A DNA stretch of 22,032 nt from Phascolarctobacterium_B sp045598345 (lineage in GTDB: Bacteria > Bacillota > Negativicutes > Acidaminococcales > Acidaminococcaceae). The position numbers and the translations under genes are program-made. Each line of letters begins with the position of its first letter. Position 1 is the stretch's first letter. Shown here one piece after another: positions 6,925 through 13,326 of this stretch. The stretch is from positions 1 to 22,032 of the forward strand of contig JAZLLX010000140.1 in NCBI GenBank assembly GCA_045598345.1, in the 5' to 3' direction. The notes beneath the pieces were generated by a model. The model did not search any database. It saw only the letters and a program-made list of their open reading frames with translations, and had not been told where the DNA came from.

Positions 6925-6960
6925 AAAAAAAATCTCACTGCATTGCAGTGGGATTTTTTT
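6925..6960. terminator. Bidirectional intrinsic terminator
   Basis: AAATCTCACTGC and GCAGTGGGATTT pair (one G-T) around an ATT loop, with runs of A and T on either side. It separates the YbjN-like pair from the convergent HAD phosphatase and touches the HAD stop codon. Confidence 0.9.
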
Positions 6961-7763
6961 TATTCCCTGTCCATGGCAATTTCTATGGCTTCCGCAACTC
7001 CCGAATGATTGTTGTCCGCCACAACAAATTTGGCGTGGGCCCTGACTTTTTCGTTGGCGTTGGCAACCGCCACACCGATGGAGGCATTTTCAATCATACT
7101 TAAATCATTGTAACTGTCGCCGATACACATAATTTCATTGGGCTTGATATGCCACATTTGGGCCAATCGTTTGACCGCCGGCCATTTGTTGATGCCGGGG
7201 GTGACAATTTCCACAAACCCGGGAGCGGAACTGGTGATTTCAATCTGCCCGGTGAAATGTTGCAGAATATCAAGAGCAACATCTCTACCCTTTTCAGGGT
7301 CGGTAATTCCCAGAAGTTTGTAAAATTGATGTTTTTCTTCAAAAAGTTTATCGCCTAAGGGAATAACGGGGCGGTTAATAATTTTGCTGTACCAGATGCT
7401 GCTGGCATCCAAATAGTCAGTATAGACATTGCCGTTCCTGTAGGCCTGCACATGCAAATTGATTTTGCGGCAGTATTGCAACACGGCAAAGGCCACGTCC
7501 ACATCCATAAACAATTCAAAAAGAGTTTCTTCAGTACGGCAATCCTTAACCAAAGAGCCGTTGTAACTGATGATGGGGGTGTCCAAACCCAGAGCATCCG
7601 CATAGGGCTTGGAGGCCTCAAACATTCTGCCGGAGGCAAGCACAAATTTAACGCCATGCTCTTGGGCAAGTTTGATGGCTGCTGCGTTCTTGGCAGTTAT
7701 TTTTTTTTCGTCATTTAGTAATGTACCATCCATATCGGTGGCAATAAGTTTGATTTTGGGCAT
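6960..7763 (-). CDS. Cof-type HAD-IIB family phosphatase
   Basis: The 267-residue protein is a haloacid-dehalogenase-fold phosphatase with a C2 cap, as in the Cof/YidA/YwpJ group that dephosphorylates small sugar or nucleotide phosphates. Motif I is DMDGTLL (nucleophile D10, acid/base D12), motif II is ASGR (Ser near 44), motif III is the Lys in GINKWPAVKRL, and motif IV is GDSYND. I place the start at ATG 7761-7763 because AAGGA lies 7 bp upstream; an ATG five codons earlier (7778) has no ribosome site and itself overlaps that AAGGA. It stands alone, convergent with the YbjN pair. Substrate cannot be read from sequence. Confidence 0.9.
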   Translation of the reverse strand: MPKIKLIATDMDGTLLNDEKKITAKNAAAIKLAQEHGVKFVLASGRMFEASKPYADALGLDTPIISYNGSLVKDCRTEETLFELFMDVDVAFAVLQYCRKINLHVQAYRNGNVYTDYLDASSIWYSKIINRPVIPLGDKLFEEKHQFYKLLGITDPEKGRDVALDILQHFTGQIEITSSAPGFVEIVTPGINKWPAVKRLAQMWHIKPNEIMCIGDSYNDLSMIENASIGVAVANANEKVRAHAKFVVADNNHSGVAEAIEIAMDRE

Positions 7764-7780
7764 AGTCAGTTCCTTCATAA

Positions 7781-8076
7781 AATGTCAAATGAGTAAATTA
7801 GGGCTTAAGGACGAGGGCTTAGGGCTTAGGGGAGTTAGAGGTTAGGGATTAGATTTCAGGTTTCAGGGAAGTTGGCATAGTGCGAAAGTAACCTTCCCTT
7901 GATAGGGAAGGGGGACCACGAAGTGGTGGATGAGTAGAAAAGTAAGTTGTTTTGCTTGGTTGTGTTTGGCAGTAGTGACGGGTTTTCTACTCACCCCTGC
8001 CCCTCCCTATCAAGGGAGGGTTAGTTCGCATTAAGCGGACTTTTTTTATTCTAATTACTGGAACATATTGCCGTAT
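7781..8076. repeat. Long-hairpin repeat element with block C end
   Basis: There is no gene here. Phrase repeats (GGGCTTAGGGCTTAGGGG, about 7801-7862) lead into a large imperfect inverted repeat: 7889-7941 pairs with 7983-8022 (TAACCTTCCCTTGATAGGGA versus TCCCTATCAAGGGAGGGTTA; GAGTAGAAAA versus TTTTCTACTC). A 13-bp mini-hairpin ACCAC-GAA-GTGGT is inserted in the left arm. Then comes AGTTCGCATTAAGCGGACTTTTTTT (about 8022-8047), a stem with a T run that could end transcription. The right edge CTAATTACTGGAACATATT (8051-8069) matches the ends of the elements at 10143-10773. Length, about 296 bp, is close to those two. Confidence 0.7.
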
Positions 8077-8102
8077 TTGCTTAATTGATTTTTGTATAAA
8101 CT

Positions 8103-8136
8103 ATATTGTATCACAAATATATTTGTGATACAATAT
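8103..8136. promoter_or_regulatory. Perfect 34-bp palindrome containing a symmetric promoter
   Basis: All 17 base pairs match around the centre 8119/8120; the left half is ATATTGTATCACAAATA. It contains a plus-strand promoter: -35 TTGTAT (8106-8111), 17-bp spacer, -10 TACAAT (8129-8134) with extended TGA. By symmetry an identical promoter points the other way (-10 at 8105-8110, -35 at 8128-8133). It is 60 bp upstream of yhdT and is probably the promoter-operator of yhdT-panF. Confidence 0.75.
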
Positions 8137-8195
8137 GAATCGGCGTGACCCAAAGGATTTGGGCATGCACATTAAAGAAAGAGGAACTTTGTATT

Positions 8196-8450
8196 ATGAA
8201 ACAAAGCGACAAATTCCGTCAGGTCAACAGGGAGGCGGTGGCCACCTGTGTAGCGACTTTAGCCGTAGTTGTATTTTGGTGTTTGGCGGGTTTCGGCCTT
8301 GCGGACAGCGGGGTAATGATTTGCTCTACCCCCCTTTGGGTTTGGGGCGGTTGCGTGGGCACTTGGATTTTTGCCTGCATCGTAGTATTTTTCCTCATCA
8401 AATTCGTCTTCAAAGATTTTTCTTTGGATGATGAGGAGGTGGCAAAATGA
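8196..8450 (+). CDS. yhdT: YhdT family small membrane protein (PanF-associated)
   Basis: The 84-residue protein has two membrane helices (about residues 12-34 and 46-70) and an acidic C-terminus (SLDDEEVAK). It matches YhdT, a small protein encoded directly upstream of the sodium/pantothenate symporter in many bacteria. I chose ATG 8196 because GAGGAA (8181-8186) precedes it; an in-frame ATG at 8145 would add 17 residues with no ribosome site. The stop overlaps the panF start as ATGA, so translation is coupled. The exact role is unknown; it may be an accessory subunit of the symporter. Confidence 0.85.
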   Translation: MKQSDKFRQVNREAVATCVATLAVVVFWCLAGFGLADSGVMICSTPLWVWGGCVGTWIFACIVVFFLIKFVFKDFSLDDEEVAK

Positions 8451-9934
8451 GTTTACTTAATTTGCTGCCGGTTTTTATTTTTCTGGTCTTTCTTTTGGCA
8501 ATTTCCGTAAAAATCCAGCGGGATTCTGCCGCCAACCGTGCTACTAATTTTGCCAAAGATTATTTCATTGGTGGCAGGACTTTAGGCGGTTTTGTGCTGG
8601 CAATGACCACCGCCGCCACTTACAGCAGTGTTTCCACTTTTGTGGGCGGCCCCGGCATGGCTTGGATTATTGGCTATGGCTGGCTGTATATGGCCATGGT
8701 GCAGGTAGTGGTTATCTTTTTGGTGTTGGGCGTTTTCGGCAAAAAAATTGCTTTGGTTGCCCACAAGATTGATGCGGTAACAGTTATTGATGTGTTGAGA
8801 GCCCGCTATCATTCTGATTTGTTGGCAAATTTTGCCGCCCTTGTAACGGTAGCATTCTTTGCTGCCACAATGGTTGCCCAGTTCGTAGGCGCCGCCAAAC
8901 TTTTTGAAGCGGTAACGGGTTATTCCTATTTCACAGGACTGACGATGTTCGGTGTGATTGTAGTGCTTTACACTACAGTTGGTGGTTTCAAAGGTGTGGC
9001 GGTAACGGATGCCTTCTGTGCTATTGCCATGATTGTGGGCGTGTGCCTGCTCTTTGGCTGTATGATGAGTGCCGGTGGCGGCTATACCAAGATTATGACT
9101 GATATGGCGGCGGGCCATCCGGATATGCTGGAACCATTTAGTGCGGGCAAGATGCCCATGAGTTTATATATTTCCCAATGGCTGTTGGTGGGCATTTGTA
9201 CTTTGTCCCTGCCCCAGTCCGTAGTGCGTGGCATTTCTTACAAAGACACCAAAGCATTGCACCGGGCAATGTGGATTGGCACAGTGGTAATCGGCGCTAT
9301 GACTTTGGTGGCAACCAGTATCGGCATTTTTGCCAAAGGAATTTTGACACAGGAATTAAGTGTTTATGGCACTATTGATAATATTACTCCCCGCACCATT
9401 GTGGAATGTATGAGCCCCTTCTGGGCAGGTGTGTGCATTATCGGGCCTGTTGCGGCGACCATTTCCACCGTATCCAGTTTGCTTTTGACCGCTTCCGGTT
9501 CCATTGTGAAGGATGTGTATATGAATATCCGTGCGGCACAGGGCAAACCCTTAGGCAATGAAAGTATCAAAAAACTCAGTTTGTTGGGAACAATTATAAT
9601 TGGCTTTGCCGTGTATTTCATTTCCATCGCCCCACCCAGTGTAATTTGGAAGATAAATATGTTTGCCTTTGGCGGTCTGGAAACTGCGTTCTTCTGGGTT
9701 TTAATCTTTGGCTTGTTTTGGAGCAAGGCAAACAAAACAGGGGCGTTGTTCGCCATGTTCGGCGGTGTAATTATTTATTGTGTTTCTATGGCATTGAAAT
9801 TCAAGGTCTTGGATTTGCATCAGATTGTTTTGGGCGTGGGCGGGTCTTTGATTCTGTTCCTGATTGGCAATGCCCTTGGGAAAGAGCCGGACGAAGCAAC
9901 ACAAAAACTATTCTTCCCTGAAAAATTTGATTGA
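8447..9934 (+). CDS. panF: Sodium/pantothenate symporter
   Basis: The 495-residue solute:sodium symporter (SSF) has about thirteen membrane helices and is close to the length of E. coli PanF. Landmarks are the N-terminal DYFIGGRTLGGFVLAMTTAATYSS...FVGGPGMAW region typical of PanF, the family VGGFKGVAVTDA motif in the middle, and ISTVSSLLLTASGSIVKDVY near helix 8. It imports pantothenate with sodium, feeding coenzyme A synthesis. AGGAGG lies upstream inside yhdT and the start overlaps that gene by 4 bp. No other CoA gene is nearby. A terminator lies about 70 bp downstream. Confidence 0.92.
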   Translation: MSLLNLLPVFIFLVFLLAISVKIQRDSAANRATNFAKDYFIGGRTLGGFVLAMTTAATYSSVSTFVGGPGMAWIIGYGWLYMAMVQVVVIFLVLGVFGKKIALVAHKIDAVTVIDVLRARYHSDLLANFAALVTVAFFAATMVAQFVGAAKLFEAVTGYSYFTGLTMFGVIVVLYTTVGGFKGVAVTDAFCAIAMIVGVCLLFGCMMSAGGGYTKIMTDMAAGHPDMLEPFSAGKMPMSLYISQWLLVGICTLSLPQSVVRGISYKDTKALHRAMWIGTVVIGAMTLVATSIGIFAKGILTQELSVYGTIDNITPRTIVECMSPFWAGVCIIGPVAATISTVSSLLLTASGSIVKDVYMNIRAAQGKPLGNESIKKLSLLGTIIIGFAVYFISIAPPSVIWKINMFAFGGLETAFFWVLIFGLFWSKANKTGALFAMFGGVIIYCVSMALKFKVLDLHQIVLGVGGSLILFLIGNALGKEPDEATQKLFFPEKFD

Positions 9935-10005
9935 CAAAGTTATAATAAAGTCAATTATGAATTGGCTTATACCCGGCATAAAGTTTGAAAGAAAGATTGA
10001 CGTAC
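9935..10005 (+). other. Panf 3' untranslated stretch, possible small RNA
   Basis: Between the panF stop and a very strong terminator lies about 70 bp with an ATTGAC/GTCAAT inverted repeat around TTATAATAAA. An open frame from 9958 runs through the terminator hairpin, has no ribosome site, and is not credible as a gene. The stretch may be just a 3' UTR or a short processed RNA. Confidence 0.3.
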
Positions 10006-10044
10006 AAACAGAATCTGTTGTTAAAAACAGGTTCTGTTTTTTTT
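10006..10044 (+). terminator. Strong intrinsic terminator after panF
   Basis: AAACAGAATCTGTT (10006-10019) pairs with AACAGGTTCTGTTT (10026-10039) over 14 bp with one G-T pair and a 6-base loop, followed by a run of T. Confidence 0.9.
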
Positions 10045-10142
10045 ATGATATTGCCGCTGTTGGCAGTACAACTGAAGAAAAATGTTTTGAGGGGCGAGGT
10101 CGCTTTTTGCGATAAGAATAAATGTCAAAGAACAAAGAATAA

Positions 10143-10440
10143 ATATGGTAAAATGTTCCTGTGATTATAATTAGGGATTCAGGTGTGCGGGGTTTTGCGA
10201 ACCCTCGTCCGCCACTAAAGGGGCGGGGGACCGTCTAAAGGAACATAGAAAGACGGTGGTGGGGTGAGCAATTACGCTGACGCTAATGAAAAGATAAAAA
10301 CTTAAAACTTAAAGTTTAGAAATGCTTCGCATAATGCAAAAACTCCCACCGCAAGCGGTCCCCCCTCTTTAGGAAAGAGGGAAAAAAGTTCGCAATGTGC
10401 GGACTTTTTTTATTCTAATCACAGGAATTTTTTTCCATAG
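10143..10440. mobile_element. MITE-like non-coding element 1
   Basis: This roughly 298-bp element is bounded by inverted ends: ATGG-AAAATG-TTCCTGTGATTA at 10145-10168 against the complement of TAATCACAGGAATTTTTTTCC at 10417-10435. The inside carries a block B copy (10184-10310), a GGGAGTTTT/AAAACTCCC-type hairpin zone, and the block C stem AAAGTTCGCAATGTGCGGACTTTTTTT near 10386-10411. No transposase or open frame is inside, so if mobile it would depend on an enzyme elsewhere. Target-site duplications were not evident by eye. Confidence 0.6.
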
Positions 10441-10470
10441 TTTTAAGATTTAAGTTTTTAACTTTTAATT

Positions 10471-10773
10471 TCTTTGATGTTCCTGTGATTAGAGCAGGGA
10501 TGGATTTGTAGGGGGACGGGTTCTTGCCGTAGGCAAGGTTCCGCACCCGGGCAAAGCATCGCTTTGCACAATGTCAGCAAGTCGTGACAATGTTTTCTGC
10601 GTAATCCGCACCCCCAGTCGCAACCACGTTCCTAAAAGCGCCAGCCCCCGCAAAGGCGGGGGCTACTCATGTTCCTGTATATTGTATTAGGACAAAGGAA
10701 ATAGGAATCAGGAATTAGGGAAGTTCGCATCAAGCGGACTTTTTAATTTTAATCACTGGAACATATTACCACA
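10471..10773. mobile_element. MITE-like non-coding element 2
   Basis: This roughly 303-bp element has ends ATGTTCCTGTGATTA (10478-10492) and TAATCACTGGAACAT (10750-10764), inverted with one mismatch. Inside are short perfect hairpins (CTTGCC-GTA-GGCAAG near 10524; GCAAAGC-ATC-GCTTTGC near 10554), a block shared with 3823-3905 (10584-10664) including the AGCCCCCGC stem, and a block C stem (10719-10744). It sits 30 bp from element 1 in the same orientation. There is no coding capacity. Confidence 0.6.
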
Positions 10774-10806
10774 ATTATTCATTATTCATTATTAATTATT
10801 CATTCT

Positions 10807-11391
10807 TCACATATTGTCCACTTTCTTAAATCCCAAGTTGTGGCAGTTTTTTATAACTAAGTTTTGCATATATTCTTCCAGCCATTGGGGTTTGAGATAG
10901 TTTTGGGGCAGAAGGGCAAGACAGAAGGCGTTGGGGTCGTTTTGTGCAACTTCCCCTTGTTTGAAAAGTTTTCTGCCAACATAACGTGCCATTTGAACAA
11001 CAACGGCCGCCTCATCGTAAGGGTCGCTTGATGCCAGTTCCAAGGTCTGCACCAAAGCGGTGTAGGCCTTTTTCATTTTTCGGGTGGTGTGTTCGCTTTC
11101 TGCCGGTGTGGGGCGGACGGCGGCGATGTCGTTTTGCAAATCCAAATTGCCCTCATGATAAAGTTCAAAGCGAAATGTACTTAAATTTGTTTTTGCACTG
11201 CGGTAATCTTTTTCCGTCCAATCTTTAGGAAGGGCAATCATGGCATCAATGGATGCTTTGACTTCTCTTGCGGAGCGTGAACTCTTTTCCATCTTTTTCA
11301 GTTCCCACTCACGAAAGAGTTTGTTGCCGTCTTCAAGCAATTTCTTTTTCATACGATAACGCTTTTGTCTTTCTCTGTTGTCAAAATTCAT
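10807..11391 (-). CDS. Uncharacterised basic helical protein
   Basis: The 194-residue soluble protein starts MNFDNRERQKRYRMKKKLLEDGNK, a very basic helical N-terminus that could bind nucleic acid. It continues with Lys/Arg/Glu-rich helices and a Leu-rich C-terminal part (FCLALLPQNYLKPQWLEEYMQNLV). I chose ATG 11391 because AAAGGA lies 9 bp before it, overlapping a possible TTG start at 11409. A minus-strand extended -10 and paired TTACGTAA sites lie upstream, so it may be autoregulated. It is divergent from the AT-rich operon at 11665. I do not recognise the family; its context at an island edge would suit a plasmid- or phage-derived accessory gene. Confidence 0.65.
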   Translation of the reverse strand: MNFDNRERQKRYRMKKKLLEDGNKLFREWELKKMEKSSRSAREVKASIDAMIALPKDWTEKDYRSAKTNLSTFRFELYHEGNLDLQNDIAAVRPTPAESEHTTRKMKKAYTALVQTLELASSDPYDEAAVVVQMARYVGRKLFKQGEVAQNDPNAFCLALLPQNYLKPQWLEEYMQNLVIKNCHNLGFKKVDNM

Positions 11392-11431
11392 TTGATAAAT
11401 TCCTTTCAAACATAAAAAATTAAATTTTTCC

Positions 11432-11462
11432 GTTACGTAACATATTCAAAATATTACGTAAC
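11432..11462. promoter_or_regulatory. Paired TTACGTAA operator-like sites
   Basis: GTTACGTAAC (11432-11441) is a perfect 10-bp palindrome and is repeated as TTACGTAAC at 11454-11462. The two copies are arranged as an inverted pair (GTTACGTAA-CATAT / ATATTACGTAAC). They lie just downstream of the predicted minus-strand transcription start, in the leader of the 11391 gene, suggesting a two-site operator. Confidence 0.55.
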
Positions 11463-11471
11463 ACAAAAAAC

Positions 11472-11500
11472 ATTATATCACGATTTTTTCAATTTTGGAA
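11472..11500 (-). promoter_or_regulatory. Promoter of the 11391 gene
   Basis: On the minus strand an extended -10 TGATATAAT (11472-11480) has a -35-like TTCCAA (11495-11500) 17 bp upstream. The start would be near 11465. Confidence 0.6.
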
Positions 11501-11557
11501 GCGAGAATTTTTTTGAAATGAAAGTGAAGAGAGAAATGACAAAAATCAAGTGTCTGG

Positions 11558-11579
11558 AATGTTACGCAAACGGAACATT
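11558..11579. promoter_or_regulatory. Inverted repeat upstream of the accessory operon
   Basis: AATGTT (11558-11563) and AACATT (11574-11579) flank ACGCAAACGG. The TGTTACG part resembles the GTTACGTAAC sites at 11432, so the same regulator might bind both sides of this divergent region. It ends 7 bp before the -35 of the operon. Confidence 0.4.
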
Positions 11580-11586
11580 GATTATA

Positions 11587-11614
11587 TTGATTTTTTTAAT
11601 AATTGTTATATAAT
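11587..11614 (+). promoter_or_regulatory. Promoter of the six-gene accessory operon
   Basis: TTGATT (11587-11592) and TATAAT (11609-11614) are spaced by 16 bp in a very AT-rich stretch. Transcription should start near 11621, 44 bp before the first ATG. Confidence 0.7.
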
Positions 11615-11664
11615 ACAAAATGATTAAAAGTATGAATTCGTTGCGTAGTAGAAAGGGGAAAGTT

Positions 11665-12453
11665 ATGAGTGAAATTGAAAATGTAAAGGCAGTACAAGAG
11701 AAGGATAAAGATTCTGGATCTGAAACTGTTGTTGATGAGCAAAACATCAAACAAGATTTAGCTGGTGACTGCTTAGCAAATTTTGTAAAAAGGTTTGGGC
11801 TTAAACCTGAAATTATTTTTCTTGGTGTTATGTTATTTCCTTTTTTTGTGGTTGATGTTATTCAGCCGATTGTCAGGTGGATAATTTGTCTTTTGGGAAT
11901 TGTTTTGTCTGTTATCTACTATGAGAAATATTTGGATTATAAATTGGATGAGCCGTTCCGAGTAAATAAGATTATGGTTGATAATTGGACAAATACATTT
12001 GAAGATTTGACAATGAGTATTGACACAAATACCAAAGCGTTAGCGGATGCGGTTGTTGATAACACAAAGATTGTAGGTGGCGTTTTTGATGATGTTGTCG
12101 CTTGCAAAGAGTATGTTGATAAGGGGGTTAAGGATTTACGTGATATAGGCGGTAAGACGCTTGCGTTTATTGAGCAGAATGTATCAAAAGAGTGTTTGGA
12201 AAATAAGTCGGATGGCACAGTTGTATTCAATATCAATAAAGATGGACTTTTAATACACGCCGAAACTTTGGAAAATGGGGTTTTACAATACATGGCGGAA
12301 TATAATAATGGTGTTATTAGTCATAGTCGTACTTTTAATAAGGATGGAAGAATGACCAATGAGTGTGTTTTTGATGGAAAAGGGGATGTACAAAAGAGAA
12401 TTACATATAAATTTGATAAAGATGGCGATGTCAAGGAAGTTATTACGGAATAA
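11665..12453 (+). CDS. Membrane-anchored protein with MORN/YwqK-like C-terminal repeats
   Basis: The 262-residue protein starts at ATG 11665, chosen because AAAGGGG lies 6 bp before it; the in-frame ATG at 11620 coincides with the predicted transcription start. Residues 1-48 are acidic and cytosolic, 50-67 and 70-86 form a tight pair of membrane helices, 105-180 are a helical linker (DNWTNTFEDLTMSIDTNTKALADAVVDNT) like a signalling or coiled-coil stalk, and 183-262 are beta-rich with repeated Y/F-x(2-3)-DG and NG turns (FNINKDGLLIHAETLENG; YNNGVISHSRTFNKDG; YKFDKDGDVKEV). That pattern recalls MORN or YwqK-type antitoxin repeats. It is the first gene of the operon. The function is unknown; a membrane sensor, scaffold or immunity role would fit. 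Confidence 0.7.
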   Translation: MSEIENVKAVQEKDKDSGSETVVDEQNIKQDLAGDCLANFVKRFGLKPEIIFLGVMLFPFFVVDVIQPIVRWIICLLGIVLSVIYYEKYLDYKLDEPFRVNKIMVDNWTNTFEDLTMSIDTNTKALADAVVDNTKIVGGVFDDVVACKEYVDKGVKDLRDIGGKTLAFIEQNVSKECLENKSDGTVVFNINKDGLLIHAETLENGVLQYMAEYNNGVISHSRTFNKDGRMTNECVFDGKGDVQKRITYKFDKDGDVKEVITE

Positions 12454-12469
12454 AAAGGAGGTGTAAAAA

Positions 12470-12883
12470 ATGTTTTTAGATTTGTTGAATAAAAAAGAAC
12501 AAGAAAATTTTTTGGAATTGGCAGATATTGCTTCAAAAGTGGATGGTATTGTTGAAGAAAGGGAGAAGAAGGCCTTTGAATGGTACAGGAAGGAAACTGA
12601 TTTAGAAGCTTATCAAGTACAAGGAAAACAACAAAGCGAGTTGGTTTCGTTTTTTGATATGAGTACGAAACGGGTTAAAAAGATTGTAATTATGGAACTG
12701 GCAGGAATGTTGTATGCTGACCTTGATATTGTTGATGAAGAGAATAAATGGTTGGAAGAAATAGGCGCTTCTTGGGGCTTTCGTTCCAGTGAAATTCGGC
12801 GTATGGTGCGTTGGGTGATGGATTTTACGGATTTACTTGTGGAAGGGTATGAAATTATTGACAGGAAAGAGAGGATAGGATAA
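12470..12883 (+). CDS. TerB-like protein
   Basis: The 137-residue helical protein carries two acidic motifs typical of the TerB/DjlA fold, which binds metal: ADIASKVDGIVEEREKKAFEWY (18-39) and LYADLDIVDEENKWLEEIG (80-98), both of the D-x-x-x-D-(x)-E type. An aromatic ending (WVMDFTDLLVEGYEII) may contact membranes or partners. TerB domains occur in tellurite-resistance gene sets and in several phage-defence-linked modules, usually as a membrane-associated scaffold. AGGAGGTG lies 8 bp before the ATG. The next gene starts on the last base of its stop codon (ATAATG), showing tight coupling. Assignment is by motif, not by search. Confidence 0.7.
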   Translation: MFLDLLNKKEQENFLELADIASKVDGIVEEREKKAFEWYRKETDLEAYQVQGKQQSELVSFFDMSTKRVKKIVIMELAGMLYADLDIVDEENKWLEEIGASWGFRSSEIRRMVRWVMDFTDLLVEGYEIIDRKERIG

Positions 12884-13074
12884 TGGGAATTTTTGGCGAT
12901 ATTTTTAAAGGAGTTGGAGAAATTGTTAGTTCAGTTATCGATGGAGTTGAAAAATTTGGTTATTGTTGTGTCCTGCTGCAATCAATAAGTAATGTTGCAA
13001 AAATAACACATAAATCAAAGTCCAACAGGAGTTGGCAAAGAAAACGCCGCTGTTGGGCAAGAAAATTAAAATAA
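12883..13074 (+). CDS. Small protein A: amphipathic N-terminus, basic Trp/Arg tail
   Basis: The 63-residue protein begins MGIFGDIFKGVGEIVSSVIDGV, an amphipathic helix reminiscent of membrane-active peptides, and ends in a strongly basic tail SKSNRSWQRKRRCWARKLK. The tail is almost identical to that of small protein B at 13094, and at DNA level 78 bp are repeated with two differences. The ATG overlaps the TerB-like stop by 1 base. The first residues (MGIF) also resemble the starts of the genes at 13094 (MGFW) and 13327 (MGFF), so the three appear to be tandem paralogues at their N-termini. It could be a membrane-active effector or a lid/adapter peptide, but there is no known family. Confidence 0.6.
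   Translation: MGIFGDIFKGVGEIVSSVIDGVEKFGYCCVLLQSISNVAKITHKSKSNRSWQRKRRCWARKLK
12987..13064 (+). repeat. 78-bp direct repeat, copy 1
   Basis: This copy matches 13219-13296 at 76 of 78 positions, 232 bp apart, while the sequence between is poorly alignable. It contains a nested inverted repeat: CCAACAG (13022-13028) / CTGTTGG (13050-13056) enclosing GGC/GCC. One of the two differences turns a C-G into a T-G pair, keeping the stem possible. It encodes the shared basic tail of small proteins A and B. Confidence 0.9.
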
Positions 13075-13093
13075 TTTTATGGAGGTGATATAA

Positions 13094-13306
13094 ATGGGAT
13101 TTTGGAGTAGGCTTTTTAAGTTTGTACGACCAGCTAAAGCGGTAAGTTATCAACCATATAGGGGTGGATTTGAATCGTATGCTGATGCAGAAAAGTATAT
13201 TCAATTATTAAAAAAATTAAGTGATGTTGCAAAAATAACACATAAATCAAAGTCCAACAGGAGTTGGCAAAGAAAACGCCGTTGTTGGGCAAGAAAGATA
13301 AGATAA
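13094..13306 (+). CDS. Small protein B: paralogue of small protein A
   Basis: The 70-residue protein has N-terminus MGFWSRLFKFVRPAKAV, a middle (SYQPYRGGFESYADAEKYIQLLKKLS) unlike protein A, and the same basic tail (DVAKITHKSKSNRSWQRKRRCWARKIR). A near-perfect GGAGGTGAT ribosome site lies 4 bp before the ATG, so it may be made in quantity. Similarity to A resumes at about IQLLKKLSDVAK versus VLLQSISNVAK. The Trp/Arg-rich ending would bind nucleic acid, acidic proteins or membranes. Conservation of the tail against a variable middle suggests the tail is the common working part. Confidence 0.6.
   Translation: MGFWSRLFKFVRPAKAVSYQPYRGGFESYADAEKYIQLLKKLSDVAKITHKSKSNRSWQRKRRCWARKIR
13219..13296 (+). 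repeat. 78-bp direct repeat, copy 2
   Basis: Second copy of the repeat at 12987-13064, differing only at A/G (Asn to Asp) and C/T (synonymous). Similarity fades but continues into the ribosome site and first codons of the following gene (TGGAGG-GA-ATAAATGGGATTTT), so the ancestral duplication covered a gene junction. Confidence 0.9.
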
Positions 13307-13326
13307 ATATGTTGGAGGCGACATAA

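Noticed and set aside
9958..10115. Small gene after panF
   Set aside because: The frame runs through a strong terminator hairpin and has no ribosome site.
12987..13296. Diversity-generating retroelement template/variable repeat pair
   Set aside because: The 78-bp repeats differ at only two sites, one A/G and one C/T, with no adenine-specific pattern, and no reverse transcriptase is in the window.
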